A DNA stretch of 64,000 nt from JAJTHB01 sp033763775 (GCA_033763775.1 JANRJW010000012.1:1-64000); one strand, 5' to 3'. Positions 8,638-16,990 are shown, counted from the stretch's first letter. Program-made: numbers and translations. The notes: a model not told the origin generated them from the sequence alone.

Positions 8638-10320
8638 TTACCACTTACTCGTCAGCGGATACCTTCTATCCTTGCCAAACAGCATCGCAGAAAGCTTCAC
8701 GCCCGGGCAGGACTGGCGGCGCTTATATTCCGAAAGCCGCACCATGCGAACCACCTTCTCAACCATCTGCTTGTCATAGCCCTTAGCAATAATTTCGGAG
8801 GCGGAATATTGCTGCTCAATGTGCAGCTGCAAGATCGCATCCAGCACCTCATAAGGCGGTAGCTGATCAGAGTCCAGCTGGCCGGGCTTTAGTTCCGCCG
8901 AGGGTGGCTTGCTGATGGAGTTTTGGGGGATCACCGCGCCTTTTTCATTCCGCCAGTTTGCCAGCGCATAGACCTCAGTTTTGTATAGATCCTTGATCAC
9001 ATTATAGCCGCCGCATGCATCGCCATAGAGCGTGGTGTACCCCACTGCAATCTCCGATTTATTGCCGGTGGAAAGCAGCATGAAGCCGGTTTTGTTGGAA
9101 AGCGCCATCAGAATCTGCCCGCGAATGCGCGCCTGAATATTGCCGCCCACCGCCACATCCTGCATCCAGTCCACCATCACAAAACCGGGATCCGTTGCTG
9201 GCGGCTGAATAGCCCCAAGCGCAGCCCCTAGCATCTCCTGATAAGTTTCCATCGCTGGCGTGATGGGAATCGTATCGGTATGAATGCCAAGGTTTCTGGC
9301 AAGGAGCTGCGCATCATCTATGCTGTGCTGGGAACTAAACAGCGATGGCATCAGCACCCCGCGCACACGGCTGGCACCCAGCGCATCGACCGCACATGTT
9401 GCTGTGATCGCGGAATCAATGCCGCCGGAAAGCCCCAGCAGCACGCCCTTAAAACCGTTTTTCTCTACATAATCACGAAGGCCAAGCTGCATGGCTTGCC
9501 ACAATTGGTGGTTGTCATCCTGAGCGAACCCCGCACTTGTTGCGGGGGAAGTCGAAGGATCTTTAAGATCCCCCGACAAGCTCGGGATGACAATAGACTC
9601 TTCAAACCAGGGAAATTGCGTCGTAACCTCGCCTTTCGCATTCATCACAAACGACCCGCCGTCAAACACAATATCATCCTGCCCGCCCACCAGATTGACA
9701 TACACTGCCGGCAGGGCATGCTGCTTCACCGCACGCGACACGACTTTTATCCGCTGTTCGTGCTTGCCTGCTTCAAAGGGGGAACCGTTGAGAATAATCA
9801 AACACTCAGCGCCTTCGCGCGCGAGCTCTGCTGCCACATCATCCGACCAGATATCTTCACACACCATCACGCCGAGCTTTCGCCCGCGCCACGCCGTCGG
9901 CTCCGGCCGTTCGCTGTCAAACAGGCGTTTTTCATCAAAAATGCCGTAATTCGGCAAATGGGTTTTAGGCTGAATATGCTGGATGCGCCCCTCATCCAGC
10001 AGTACTGCAGCGTTATAGACTCTGGTATCCGCGCCGCTTGTCACCACTGCGTTGTCCCACACGCTGCCAATAATCATCGCCGCCCTGCCCTTGGTATGGA
10101 TCGCTAAATCGCCAAGCGCGGCCATCGCTTGACTGCGGAAAGCGGGCATCAGCACCAGATCTTCCGGCGGGTAGCCAATCAGCGCGCACTCCGGAAACAC
10201 CACCAGCTCCGCGCCCTGCTTGCAGGCCGTCTCATAGGCGGTAAGAATCTTTTTGCTGTTACCCGCAATATCACCCACGGTGACATTAATTTGTGCGAGA
10301 GCGATGAGCGGAAGGGTCAT
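8638..10320 (-). CDS. nadE: Glutamine-dependent NAD+ synthetase, with an in-frame repeat insertion
   Basis: A 560-residue two-domain enzyme that amidates deamido-NAD+ as the last step of NAD synthesis. The N-terminal glutaminase (nitrilase fold, residues ~1-240) shows its catalytic triad in FPECALIGYP, KTHLPNYG and VMVCEDIW. The C-terminal synthetase has the PP-loop LGLSGGIDSA and later LLSTGNKSEIAVGY. Between the domains, residues ~243-270 (containing SLSGDLKDPSTSPATSAGFA) are encoded by a 78-base GTCATCC palindrome, exactly 26 codons, so the frame survives. The site is the interdomain linker, where extra residues may be tolerated. Motifs on both sides are intact, so the enzyme is probably active. 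Confidence 0.96.
   Translation of the reverse strand: MTLPLIALAQINVTVGDIAGNSKKILTAYETACKQGAELVVFPECALIGYPPEDLVLMPAFRSQAMAALGDLAIHTKGRAAMIIGSVWDNAVVTSGADTRVYNAAVLLDEGRIQHIQPKTHLPNYGIFDEKRLFDSERPEPTAWRGRKLGVMVCEDIWSDDVAAELAREGAECLIILNGSPFEAGKHEQRIKVVSRAVKQHALPAVYVNLVGGQDDIVFDGGSFVMNAKGEVTTQFPWFEESIVIPSLSGDLKDPSTSPATSAGFAQDDNHQLWQAMQLGLRDYVEKNGFKGVLLGLSGGIDSAITATCAVDALGASRVRGVLMPSLFSSQHSIDDAQLLARNLGIHTDTIPITPAMETYQEMLGAALGAIQPPATDPGFVMVDWMQDVAVGGNIQARIRGQILMALSNKTGFMLLSTGNKSEIAVGYTTLYGDACGGYNVIKDLYKTEVYALANWRNEKGAVIPQNSISKPPSAELKPGQLDSDQLPPYEVLDAILQLHIEQQYSASEIIAKGYDKQMVEKVVRMVRLSEYKRRQSCPGVKLSAMLFGKDRRYPLTSKW
9514..9591. repeat. GTCATCC element inside nadE (78 bases, in frame)
   Basis: The ends are GTCATCC (9514-9520) and GGATGAC (9585-9591). 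Inside are a symmetric core GGATCTTTAAGATCC and a nested hairpin CCGCACTTGTTGCGG. On the coding strand the right end reads GFAQDDN. The copy in purK reads DFARDDN, so both genes use the same frame at that end. Confidence 0.85.
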
Positions 10321-10329
10321 AAAACAATC

Positions 10330-10477
10330 GTCATTCCGGAAAATTTTTCAGTAGAAAAATTTGTCCGGAATCCAGAATAACAAAAGGTCAGTAGACCTTT
10401 TGTGTCAAAAAAGTCTACTGACTTTTTTGCACTGGATCCCGTGCTCGCTACGCTACTGCTTCGCTCCACGGGATGAC
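10330..10477. repeat. GTCATCC element, composite type, between nadE and etfA
   Basis: The left palindrome GTCATTCCGG...CCGGAATCCAG has a long A/T stem. Two inner hairpins follow: CAAAAGGTC-AGTA-GACCTTTTG (10381-10402) and AAAAAAGTC-TACT-GACTTTTTT (10407-10428). Then comes the right palindrome CTGGATCCCGTG...CACGGGATGAC. The loops AGTA and TACT are complementary, so the two hairpins could kiss or re-pair. It fills the gap between divergent-end neighbours and may also terminate transcription. Confidence 0.85.
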
Positions 10478-10479
10478 AC

Positions 10480-11406
10480 CTATAACAACTTTTCCAATTC
10501 AGGCAACGCCGCCTGCCACTCGGCGACTAGCCCATAATCCGCCACCTCAAAAATCGGGGCGTTTTCATCCTTGTTGATGGCAACAATCACCTTGCTGTCC
10601 TTCATGCCCGCAAGGTGCTGGATCGCCCCGCTGATACCCACGGCAATGTATAAATCAGGCGCAACCACCTTGCCGGTCTGCCCCACCTGATAATCATTGG
10701 GCACATAGCCGCTATCGACCGCCGCGCGCGACGCACCAATCGCCGCATTCAGCTTGCCAGCGATGCGCTCTAAATGCACGAAATTCTCGCCGCTGCCCAT
10801 ACCGCGACCGCCTGAGACGACGACGCGCGCCGAGGTCAGCTCCGGCCGGTCGGACTTGCTTTCGGCAAGCGAAATAAACACCGCCCGGTCGCTGGTGGCA
10901 GCGGGTGCCAGCGCCTCAACCGCGGCGGAGCCACCATCTTTGGCGGGGGCAAATGCCGTCTGGCGCACGGTGATGACCTTCACCGCCTCGCTGGTTTTCA
11001 CCGTCTCCAGCGCGTTACCGGCATAAATCGGGCGAAGGAATGTATCCGGCGCGATCACCTGCACGATCTCGGAGACCTGCGATACATCGAGCAGCGCCGC
11101 TGCGCGCGGCAGAATGTCTTTGCCAGTCGTCGTTGCCGTCATCAGGATATGTGAGTAGTTTTTACCCACCTGCGCAATCAGCGGCGCGATATTTTCTGCG
11201 AGTAGATGCGCATAAGCAGCATGATCCGCATGCAGTACCTTTGCTACACCAGCCAGCTGCGAGGCCTGCTTTGCCACCTCGCCAGCACTACCGCCCGCGA
11301 CCAGCACATGAATCTCGCCGCCAATCTGCGACGCCGCCGTGACCGCATGCCTGGTTGAGGCATGCAGCGCGGCATTGTTGTGTTCGGCAATCACGAGTAT
11401 GGTCAT
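10480..11406 (-). CDS. etfA: Electron transfer flavoprotein, alpha subunit
   Basis: A 308-residue FAD-binding subunit that, with EtfB, passes electrons from acyl-CoA and other dehydrogenases to ETF-ubiquinone oxidoreductase. The C-terminal FAD domain shows the family signature: VVSGGRGMGSGENF, then GQTGKVVAPDLYIAVGISG, and IQHLAGMKDSKVIVAINKD. The N-terminal domain (residues ~1-185) starts ILVIAEHNNAALH. It follows etfB, the usual order, but an 86-base palindromic element separates them. Length is normal for the family. Confidence 0.96.
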   Translation of the reverse strand: MTILVIAEHNNAALHASTRHAVTAASQIGGEIHVLVAGGSAGEVAKQASQLAGVAKVLHADHAAYAHLLAENIAPLIAQVGKNYSHILMTATTTGKDILPRAAALLDVSQVSEIVQVIAPDTFLRPIYAGNALETVKTSEAVKVITVRQTAFAPAKDGGSAAVEALAPAATSDRAVFISLAESKSDRPELTSARVVVSGGRGMGSGENFVHLERIAGKLNAAIGASRAAVDSGYVPNDYQVGQTGKVVAPDLYIAVGISGAIQHLAGMKDSKVIVAINKDENAPIFEVADYGLVAEWQAALPELEKLL

Positions 11407-11414
11407 ATTCTTCT

Positions 11415-11500
11415 GTCACCCCCGCTTTATGCGGGGGTCCAGGGACACACGCATCAGCGGAATATTGTTGCTCCAGATCCCCGCGCAAGGCGGAGATGAC
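11415..11500. repeat. Short GTCATCC element (MITE-like) between etfB and etfA
   Basis: An 86-base unit. Left palindrome GTCACCCCCGC-TTTAT-GCGGGGGTCC, core CACACGCATCAGCGGAATAT with TGTTGC, right palindrome AGATCCCCGCGCAAGGCGG AGATGAC. The whole unit, core included, aligns with the reverse complement of 45713-45797. Its right end matches the ends of the GIY-YIG element at 44487-44860. Confidence 0.85.
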
Positions 11501-11504
11501 AAGT

Positions 11505-12254
11505 TTAAATCACCTTGGCTTCATTCTTCAGTTTCTCGACCAGCTCAGTCACATCCTTCACCTTACCGCCGCCTTTTCGTTTTTTGGGCTCTTCCACCTT
11601 GAGGCGTGTGACTTTCGATTCCAGCGCCACACCAAGCTCGGCAGCCGTCATTTTGACGAGCGGCTTGCTGCGCGCTTTCATGATGTTCGGCAGCGCCGGA
11701 TAGCGCGGCTCGTTGAGGCGCAGATCCGTGGTGACAATCGCCGGCAGCGTAAGCGAAACCGTGGCAAGCCCGCCATCCACCTCGCGCACTACGGTGGCGA
11801 CACCATTTTCAATGGTAAGCTTAGAAGCAAACGTACCCTGCCCCCAGCCAAGCAGCCCCGCAAGCATCTGGCCGGTCTGGTTTGCATCATCATCAATCGC
11901 CTGCTTGCCGATAATGACGAGCTGCGGCTGTTCTTTTTCCACCACCGCCTTCAGCAACTTAGCGGCAATGAGTGAGTTGATTTCCTGATCCACCGGAATG
12001 AGAATCGCGCGGTCGGCACCCATCGCCATCGCGGAGCGTAGCTGCTCCTGCGCCAGCTCTGCGCCAATCGACACCACCACCACTTCACTGGCGATATTTT
12101 TTTCCTTAAGGCGCACCGCCTCTTCAACGGCGATTTCATCAAACGGATTCATCGACATCTTGACGTTGGCCGTCTCGACGCCCGAACCATCCGCCTTCAC
12201 GCGAATGCGCACGTTGTAATCAATAACCCTTTTAACACCGACAAGAATTTTCAT
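11505..12254 (-). CDS. etfB: Electron transfer flavoprotein, beta subunit
   Basis: A 249-residue partner of EtfA; in this family it binds AMP and completes the ETF heterodimer. It begins MKILVGVKRVIDYNVRIRVK, and contains the signature VEEAVRLKEK and, near residue 115-130, IIGKQAIDDDANQTGQMLAG. The EtfB recognition loop region LTLPAIVTTDLRLNEPRYPA is also present. The C-terminal KLKNEAKVI is usual. It is upstream of etfA on the same strand, and both are probably expressed together despite the repeat between them. Confidence 0.96.
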   Translation of the reverse strand: MKILVGVKRVIDYNVRIRVKADGSGVETANVKMSMNPFDEIAVEEAVRLKEKNIASEVVVVSIGAELAQEQLRSAMAMGADRAILIPVDQEINSLIAAKLLKAVVEKEQPQLVIIGKQAIDDDANQTGQMLAGLLGWGQGTFASKLTIENGVATVVREVDGGLATVSLTLPAIVTTDLRLNEPRYPALPNIMKARSKPLVKMTAAELGVALESKVTRLKVEEPKKRKGGGKVKDVTELVEKLKNEAKVI

Positions 12255-12288
12255 GAAAATAGGCTAACATATGCCAGTTAGCAGATGG

Positions 12289-12873
12289 TTAACGATTGAC
12301 CCCGGGTTTCCACAGCACGTCGTCCCGCCCGTTATCATTGGCCGCGCGGGCAAGCACAAACAAGAAGTCCGACAGGCGGTTAATATATTGAAGCGCATAG
12401 GAATTAATCGTTTCGCGCTCGGCGAGCGCGCAGGCGATGCGTTCGGCGCGGCGGGTGACGGTGCGGGCAAGGTGCAGGCGCGCCGATAGCTCGTTACCAC
12501 CGGGCAGCACAAAGGAATTCAGCGGCTCAAGATATTCATTCAGCTGGTCAATCTCGCTCTCCAGGCGCAGCACCTGTTTTTCGATGATACGAAGGGCTTT
12601 ATCTTCCCCGCCAGTTATCGGCGTTGCCAGATCCGCGCCGAGATCAAACAAATCATGCTGGATGCGCGAGAGCATATCATCATACACATGGAACTGCGGC
12701 GTGAGAGATGCAGGCGAGGTGTGCAGCCGCGCAAGGCCAATCATGGAATTGGCCTCATCGACATCACCCATGGCCTCAAAGCGCAGGTCTGATTTTGGCC
12801 GGCGCGAGCCGTCGACCAGACCAGAATCACCCTCGTCGCCAGTGCGGGTGTAGATTTTGTTTAGTTTTACCAT
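12289..12873 (-). CDS. Cob(I)alamin adenosyltransferase, PduO type
   Basis: A 194-residue enzyme that makes adenosylcobalamin from cob(I)alamin and ATP. YTRTGDEGDSGLVDGSR near the N-terminus is the PduO-family ATP-binding loop. Later motifs FVLPGGNELSARLHLAR and TVTRRAERIACAL carry the conserved Arg and Glu of the active site. The C-terminus YINRLSDFLFVLARAAN is typical. With the riboswitch-controlled BtuB-like receptor about 2 kb away it suggests uptake and activation of external cobalamin; no de novo cobalamin synthesis gene is seen here. It lies 34 bases from etfB. Confidence 0.93.
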   Translation of the reverse strand: MVKLNKIYTRTGDEGDSGLVDGSRRPKSDLRFEAMGDVDEANSMIGLARLHTSPASLTPQFHVYDDMLSRIQHDLFDLGADLATPITGGEDKALRIIEKQVLRLESEIDQLNEYLEPLNSFVLPGGNELSARLHLARTVTRRAERIACALAERETINSYALQYINRLSDFLFVLARAANDNGRDDVLWKPGVNR

Positions 12874-12884
12874 GCCCTGAATGT

Positions 12885-13079
12885 TTAGGGCTTACCCATG
12901 AAAAATACAAGCGCCAGCATCAGAAGCACCAGCCCCTGAAACGACACCCTTGCAGACATCAGTTTATTGCCATATTTGAAATTGGCGTTTCCGCCCATGC
13001 CCATGAGGACAATGCCCGCCATCAACACTCCGAAGGTGGCCATCATCAGCGCGAGCACGATATAATCGCTGGCTGACAT
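12885..13079 (-). CDS. HIG1-like twin transmembrane protein
   Basis: A 64-residue membrane protein with two helices (YIVLALMMATFGVLMAGIVL and FQGLVLLMLALVFFMG). The loop between them, KYGNKLMSARVSFQ, fits the R-x3-Q core of the HIG1 motif found in hypoxia-induced factors that associate with cytochrome oxidase. GGGAG lies ahead of the start. It is 11 bases upstream of the cobalamin adenosyltransferase and so probably in one transcript. Such small twin-helix proteins are frequent in alphaproteobacteria. The link to respiratory complexes is inferred from the family. Confidence 0.75.
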   Translation of the reverse strand: MSASDYIVLALMMATFGVLMAGIVLMGMGGNANFKYGNKLMSARVSFQGLVLLMLALVFFMGKP

Positions 13080-13300
13080 AGGTTTTCTCCCGTTATGATT
13101 ACACTTCGTTTGGAATGCTTTCTATATTGAAAGCTTACGCGGACTATGCGCCTGTTTCAGCACGAATGCAAGCGAATTTCAAACTGGCGGTTCCAGCTAA
13201 ATTATGCTGCAGCGCACTCAGCAACAGTTTGCTCGCAATTACAATTAGTTGATGAAAAAACTAGGAAATGATGAATGGGCGTTAGTATATCTGCCAGAAA

Positions 13301-13480
13301 TCAATGGGCAGACTTAGCCGCATCAACTCGCAGCACATAAGTGCGGCTGCAATAGGGGCATATGATGCTGCCCTTATCCTGATCGATATGCAGGTAAACT
13401 TTGGGATGACCAAGCGCACCGCCACCGCCATCACAGGCAACAGAAAGGCTATTCACATGGATGACTTCAAATGGCTTCAT
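13301..13480 (-). CDS. zf-CHCC zinc-finger protein, NDUFS6-like
   Basis: A 59-residue protein with the CHCC zinc-binding pattern: VACDGGGGALGHPKVYL supplies Cys and His, and IICPYCSRTYVL the C-x2-C pair. This is the fold of the mitochondrial complex I accessory subunit NDUFS6, present as a stand-alone small protein in alphaproteobacteria. The start at 13480 (MKPFEVIHVN) is chosen because homology begins there. The open frame continues upstream only through repeat sequence, which I exclude. The 220 bases between this gene and the HIG1-like gene show no further gene. Confidence 0.85.
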   Translation of the reverse strand: MKPFEVIHVNSLSVACDGGGGALGHPKVYLHIDQDKGSIICPYCSRTYVLRVDAAKSAH

Positions 13481-13551
13481 GGCAATGGATATAGGATAAG
13501 TCGTGAATCTAGGCAAGTGGTTGATATCACCAAAAAGGAAGAGATACCAGA

Positions 13552-13677
13552 ATCGCACTTCGTGCGCCCGAGGATGACAGTTTTCTAAGCAGCAATCATG
13601 CCTGGATCCCCGGATCGCACTTCGTGCGCCCGAGGATGACAGTTTTCTAAGCAGCATAGCTGCTAAGAAAACTGTCA
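13552..13677. repeat. 43-base direct repeat and a 19-bp perfect hairpin
   Basis: The 43 bases at 13552-13594 recur identically at 13614-13656. Each holds GCACTTCGTGC, then GGATGAC and TTTTCTAAGCAGCA. The second copy continues into TGACAGTTTTCTAAGCAGC (13637-13655), loop ATA, and its exact complement (13659-13677). That hairpin ends on the stop codon of the lytic transglycosylase gene and may act as its terminator. A weaker version of the hairpin lies at 63127-63156. Confidence 0.85.
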
Positions 13678-14667
13678 ATTATCAAAGACGAAACGGGGGC
13701 CGGATGGGCGATGCGCGGCCTGCGCATTCTGCGGCTCAATACGAGTGGGGCGAGGTTTTTCAGCGATCTCATTCGATGCCTGCGCCAGCGTAATCACGCC
13801 CGGAGTGGAGACCGGTTGATCCACCACCTTAATGACTGGGCGCATCACAATAATGCCATTCTCGCGCTTATCTTCCTGACGTGTGACCGTGATGGAATTC
13901 ATGCGCGGTGCTTGATGCGGCTGAACCTGCCTGCCACGCTGTTCAGGAAGCTTGGATGCCACCTGAATCACCTTCGGCGGTGCTGATTTGGCTGTTTGTT
14001 CGGCGACTGGCTTCAGCTTGACTGGTGCCGGTGGCTGCGGCGATTCAGGCCGGGGCGCCGCGGCGGCCAGCTTGGTTTCACTTTCGGAGCCCGTTTGCAA
14101 CCGCGCATCACGCAGGCGGCTGACAATCGTATACCAATGATTGTAGACATTGCCGGCATAAGCCGTGCCACGACTTGGGGTTTTGGAATGATAGTGCGAG
14201 GCAGCTGTTTTCCAGGACTTTTCTTCCTCATACAAATTGCGTAGAAAACTCGCGGCATAGGCCACATTAACCGCTGGATCAAACGCCTGCTCGAGCGAAG
14301 CAAACGCCTCAGGATGATGCAGCAGGTTCACCTGCATGCAGCCCACATCAATGCTGCGTGCACCCTTTGCACGGTAACGCTTCACCGCTGCGATGGCTTC
14401 CTGCTTGCTATCAAAATAATAGCCTTTACCTTCCACATTAATCGTCCATGGCCAGGGCACAGTGATTTTCAGCCCTCGGTGATAACGGCCGGACTCGGTG
14501 GAAGCAATGGCAGAAAGCAGATGGTTGGGAATGCCATATTCACGCTCATAGCGCGGCATCTGGCGCGTGCAGAGCTTCGCACCCTCGATGAGGGTGTCAG
14601 TCTGCGCGGCAGCAGGCAGCGAAATCGCCGCCACCATCAAACCCGCTATCCAGAAGCTGCGAACCAT
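13675..14667 (-). CDS. Lytic transglycosylase (SLT domain), exported
   Basis: A 330-residue periplasmic protein with a signal peptide (FWIAGLMVAAISLPAAAQ). The SLT domain (about residues 30-190) has the catalytic glutamate in LLSAIASTESGRYHRG, then DVGCMQVNL and AASHYHSKTPSRGTAYAG with NVYNHW. It cleaves the glycan strand of peptidoglycan with formation of anhydro-MurNAc; similar small enzymes often serve secretion systems or pili. The C-terminal ~140 residues are Pro/Gln/Ala-rich and likely disordered. ATG at 14667 has AAGGGG upstream and is preferred to a TTG 21 bases earlier. Confidence 0.88.
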   Translation of the reverse strand: MVRSFWIAGLMVAAISLPAAAQTDTLIEGAKLCTRQMPRYEREYGIPNHLLSAIASTESGRYHRGLKITVPWPWTINVEGKGYYFDSKQEAIAAVKRYRAKGARSIDVGCMQVNLLHHPEAFASLEQAFDPAVNVAYAASFLRNLYEEEKSWKTAASHYHSKTPSRGTAYAGNVYNHWYTIVSRLRDARLQTGSESETKLAAAAPRPESPQPPAPVKLKPVAEQTAKSAPPKVIQVASKLPEQRGRQVQPHQAPRMNSITVTRQEDKRENGIIVMRPVIKVVDQPVSTPGVITLAQASNEIAEKPRPTRIEPQNAQAAHRPSGPRFVFDN

Positions 14668-14784
14668 AGACCCCTTGATGTTCCTCAAACAATAACTGCT
14701 TATTATTCAAGAACTATACCATCAAGGGGTAGCGCAAACTAGTTAAGGTTATGTTACAATTTTTATTCAATATATATCAACAGG

Positions 14785-16656
14785 TTAGAAGCCAGCCCTC
14801 AGCCCTACATAAAGCCCGCGCCCCGGCTGGCCATAGCCGGAAATTTCCTCGTAGCGCTTATCCAGCAGGTTTTCCAGCCGGCCGTAAGCCGTCACTTCCG
14901 GCGAAAGACGATAATTGGCCGAAAAGTCAGCGGTGATGAAGGATGACAAGGTCGTTTTGGCACCAGAGCCAGAGCTATAGAGAAAATCCCTGCTCGCGCC
15001 GACATAGCGAATGTTCAACCCAATATCGCCATCCGGGCTGGTGCGATAGACCGCGCCGAGATTGGCAAGGTGCTTCGGGCGACGAAGTAGCCACGTGCCA
15101 TTGCGCCGATTTTCAGCGCTGGTGAAAGTGTAGTTGGCCGAAAGATCAAGGTCGGTATGTGGACGCACGTTGAGCGATGCCTCGAACCCTTGCGTGCGCG
15201 CCTTACCGATATTCACTACCGTGGATGTAAAGCCAATGAGATTATCAATATCATTGCGATACAAGGTGCCGCCGAATGTTGCCCGGCCGTCAAACAGGGA
15301 CTGCTCAAATCCGGCGTCCACGCTGCGGCTGCGCTCCGGTTGCAGGTTGCGATTACTGAATACCGGCGCATATAAATCATTGAGCGACGGCGCCTTGAAG
15401 CCTGTACCGTAAGTGGCTTTCAGGGTCGTACCGGTGGCAGCGATGCGAAAACCCGGCGCCAGCTTGTAGGTGAACTCGCGGCCAAATTGCTGGTGCTCGT
15501 CCAGGCGCACCCCAGCATTCATAAACGCATCGCCATAGGTGAACTGATCATTAGCAAAAAACGCGCGATTATCGACATTCACGCGCGCAAGGCCATCGGC
15601 ACGGAAATCTTCAGTGGCAAACTCGGTGCCCATGGTCAGCTCGTGGTGCCGGAAATGGCGGATGCGGTGCACCCAGTCCAGCACATGGCGCTGACCTTCA
15701 TACTCGCGGCGACCCAAAAGCGCGCCGGGATTAAAATATTCTGTGATCAGGTTGCGATTAAAGTTAACCACCGAAAGCCCAAAATCCTGCGACCACTCGC
15801 CGCCCGCCGACATCCACTGCCCGGCTGCACGCAGGTTCATCTGACGATTATCCGCATCTGTCTGCGGATCATCTTTAGGTCGGACGCCCCCAAACGCTGT
15901 ACTTCCCGGCGAATCAAACTCGGTGCTGGTGCGGTTGTAGCGCGCGGTGAATGTTGCAGAGAGTGCATCGCTGAGCCGCTGTTTAAGATTGGTGGATAAG
16001 GTGGCGGTGCGGTTTTCATCTTTTTCTGTGCCGCCAAACTGCTTGGCGAATGCTGAAATACCATCCGTGCGGCTGCCGGAAGCAGAGAGGCTGTAGGACG
16101 TATCACCGACCTCACCCGCTGAACCAACGCCAAGCTTGGCACTATTATAGCGCCCATATTCAGCAAATGCATGGTGCCTCGGCGCGCCGCTTCCTTGTTT
16201 GGTGATGATGTTGATCACACCGCCGATCGCCTGCGAGCCATAGAGCGTGCTCTGCGCGCCGCGCAGCACTTCGATGCGTTCAATATTATCGGTGGTAAGA
16301 TTAGAGAAATCATAAGAATTGCTGGCATTAGAAGGATCATTCAGCGGCACTCCATCCATCATCACCAGCGTGTGGTTGGAATTCGTGCCACGCATGAAGA
16401 TACTCACATTCTGACCCACGGCGCCGCTTTGCGCCAGATTCAGCCCCGGCACATCGCGCAGCAGCTCCACCACTGTCTGCTTGTTCTTGCGGCGAATATC
16501 TTCCTCGCTAATCACAGTCACCGAGCTGGCAATCTGCGAAAGATTGGCCGGCGCGCGCGTCGCGGTGACGATGACTGACGGGATGGTGGTCTGAGCGAGT
16601 GCGTGAGAAGAAATAACTAAGCACGTGCCTGTAAGCACGGCAAAACGAAACAACAT
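14785..16656 (-). CDS. btuB: TonB-dependent outer-membrane receptor, BtuB-like
   Basis: A 623-residue receptor. It has a signal peptide (residues 1-21), a TonB box-like segment PSVIVTATRAPANL, and a plug domain (about 40-150) with LLRDVPGLNLAQ, NSNHTLVMMDGVPLNDPS and IERIEVLRGAQSTLYGSQAI. A 22-strand barrel follows, ending in RGLYVGLRAGF with the C-terminal aromatic residue recognised by the BAM complex. The cobalamin riboswitch just upstream on the same strand makes corrinoid uptake the best assignment. The inner-membrane BtuCDF transporter is not in the window. AAGGA precedes the start. Confidence 0.92.
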   Translation of the reverse strand: MLFRFAVLTGTCLVISSHALAQTTIPSVIVTATRAPANLSQIASSVTVISEEDIRRKNKQTVVELLRDVPGLNLAQSGAVGQNVSIFMRGTNSNHTLVMMDGVPLNDPSNASNSYDFSNLTTDNIERIEVLRGAQSTLYGSQAIGGVINIITKQGSGAPRHHAFAEYGRYNSAKLGVGSAGEVGDTSYSLSASGSRTDGISAFAKQFGGTEKDENRTATLSTNLKQRLSDALSATFTARYNRTSTEFDSPGSTAFGGVRPKDDPQTDADNRQMNLRAAGQWMSAGGEWSQDFGLSVVNFNRNLITEYFNPGALLGRREYEGQRHVLDWVHRIRHFRHHELTMGTEFATEDFRADGLARVNVDNRAFFANDQFTYGDAFMNAGVRLDEHQQFGREFTYKLAPGFRIAATGTTLKATYGTGFKAPSLNDLYAPVFSNRNLQPERSRSVDAGFEQSLFDGRATFGGTLYRNDIDNLIGFTSTVVNIGKARTQGFEASLNVRPHTDLDLSANYTFTSAENRRNGTWLLRRPKHLANLGAVYRTSPDGDIGLNIRYVGASRDFLYSSGSGAKTTLSSFITADFSANYRLSPEVTAYGRLENLLDKRYEEISGYGQPGRGLYVGLRAGF

Positions 16657-16662
16657 AGAAAT

Positions 16663-16739
16663 ATCCTTACAAAAAATGGTGACAAACTGCTACCCCGCCG
16701 CACCATTGCAGCGAAAAAGCAGTGCCACCACGTAAGGAT
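16663..16739 (-). promoter_or_regulatory. Hairpin that hides the btuB ribosome-binding site
   Basis: On the minus strand ATCCTTAC (16739-16732) is exactly complementary to GTAAGGAT (16670-16663), which contains the Shine-Dalgarno AAGGA of btuB. Between them TGGTGGCACTGCT can pair with AGCAGTTTGTCACCA, and a run of six T follows that stem. The structure could block translation, and perhaps end transcription. It lies between the riboswitch aptamer and the start codon, where an expression platform is expected. Confidence 0.6.
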
Positions 16740-16828
16740 TTTTTATCCCCCGCCCCGTTGAGGGAGAGGAAAAATTCTTTTACAACACCCCCCGGATCTT
16801 CCCGTCCATCAGATGCGCGTGACACTCA

Positions 16829-16990
16829 AGCGGCAGGTCTCCTGACTTCGCGAATCACCATGCTTTTTCTGTCTTCCCAGTTTCCCAGTGACGTGAGTGA
16901 AAAAGCATTCATCACTTACAGTTGCGGGAACAGCCCACGATTTGCACGTGGTTCCCTTTTGATCTTCTCTCGAAGAACCGCTTAAACGTG
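16829..16990 (-). ncRNA. Cobalamin riboswitch upstream of btuB
   Basis: Read on the minus strand, the conserved core is present in order: AAGGGAACCACGTGCAAATC, then GTGGGCTGTTCCCGCAACTG with TAAG, a variable arm, and GAAGTCAGGAGACCTGCCG near the 3' end (the B12-box region). This is the class I aptamer pattern. It sits about 170 bases ahead of the BtuB-like receptor gene. In known cases bound adenosylcobalamin lowers expression of the downstream uptake gene. The outer boundaries are estimated. Confidence 0.93.

Noticed and set aside
13481..13678. Upstream extension of the zf-CHCC protein to 125 residues
   Set aside because: The added part is translated repeat (43-base duplication and hairpin); homology begins at 13480.
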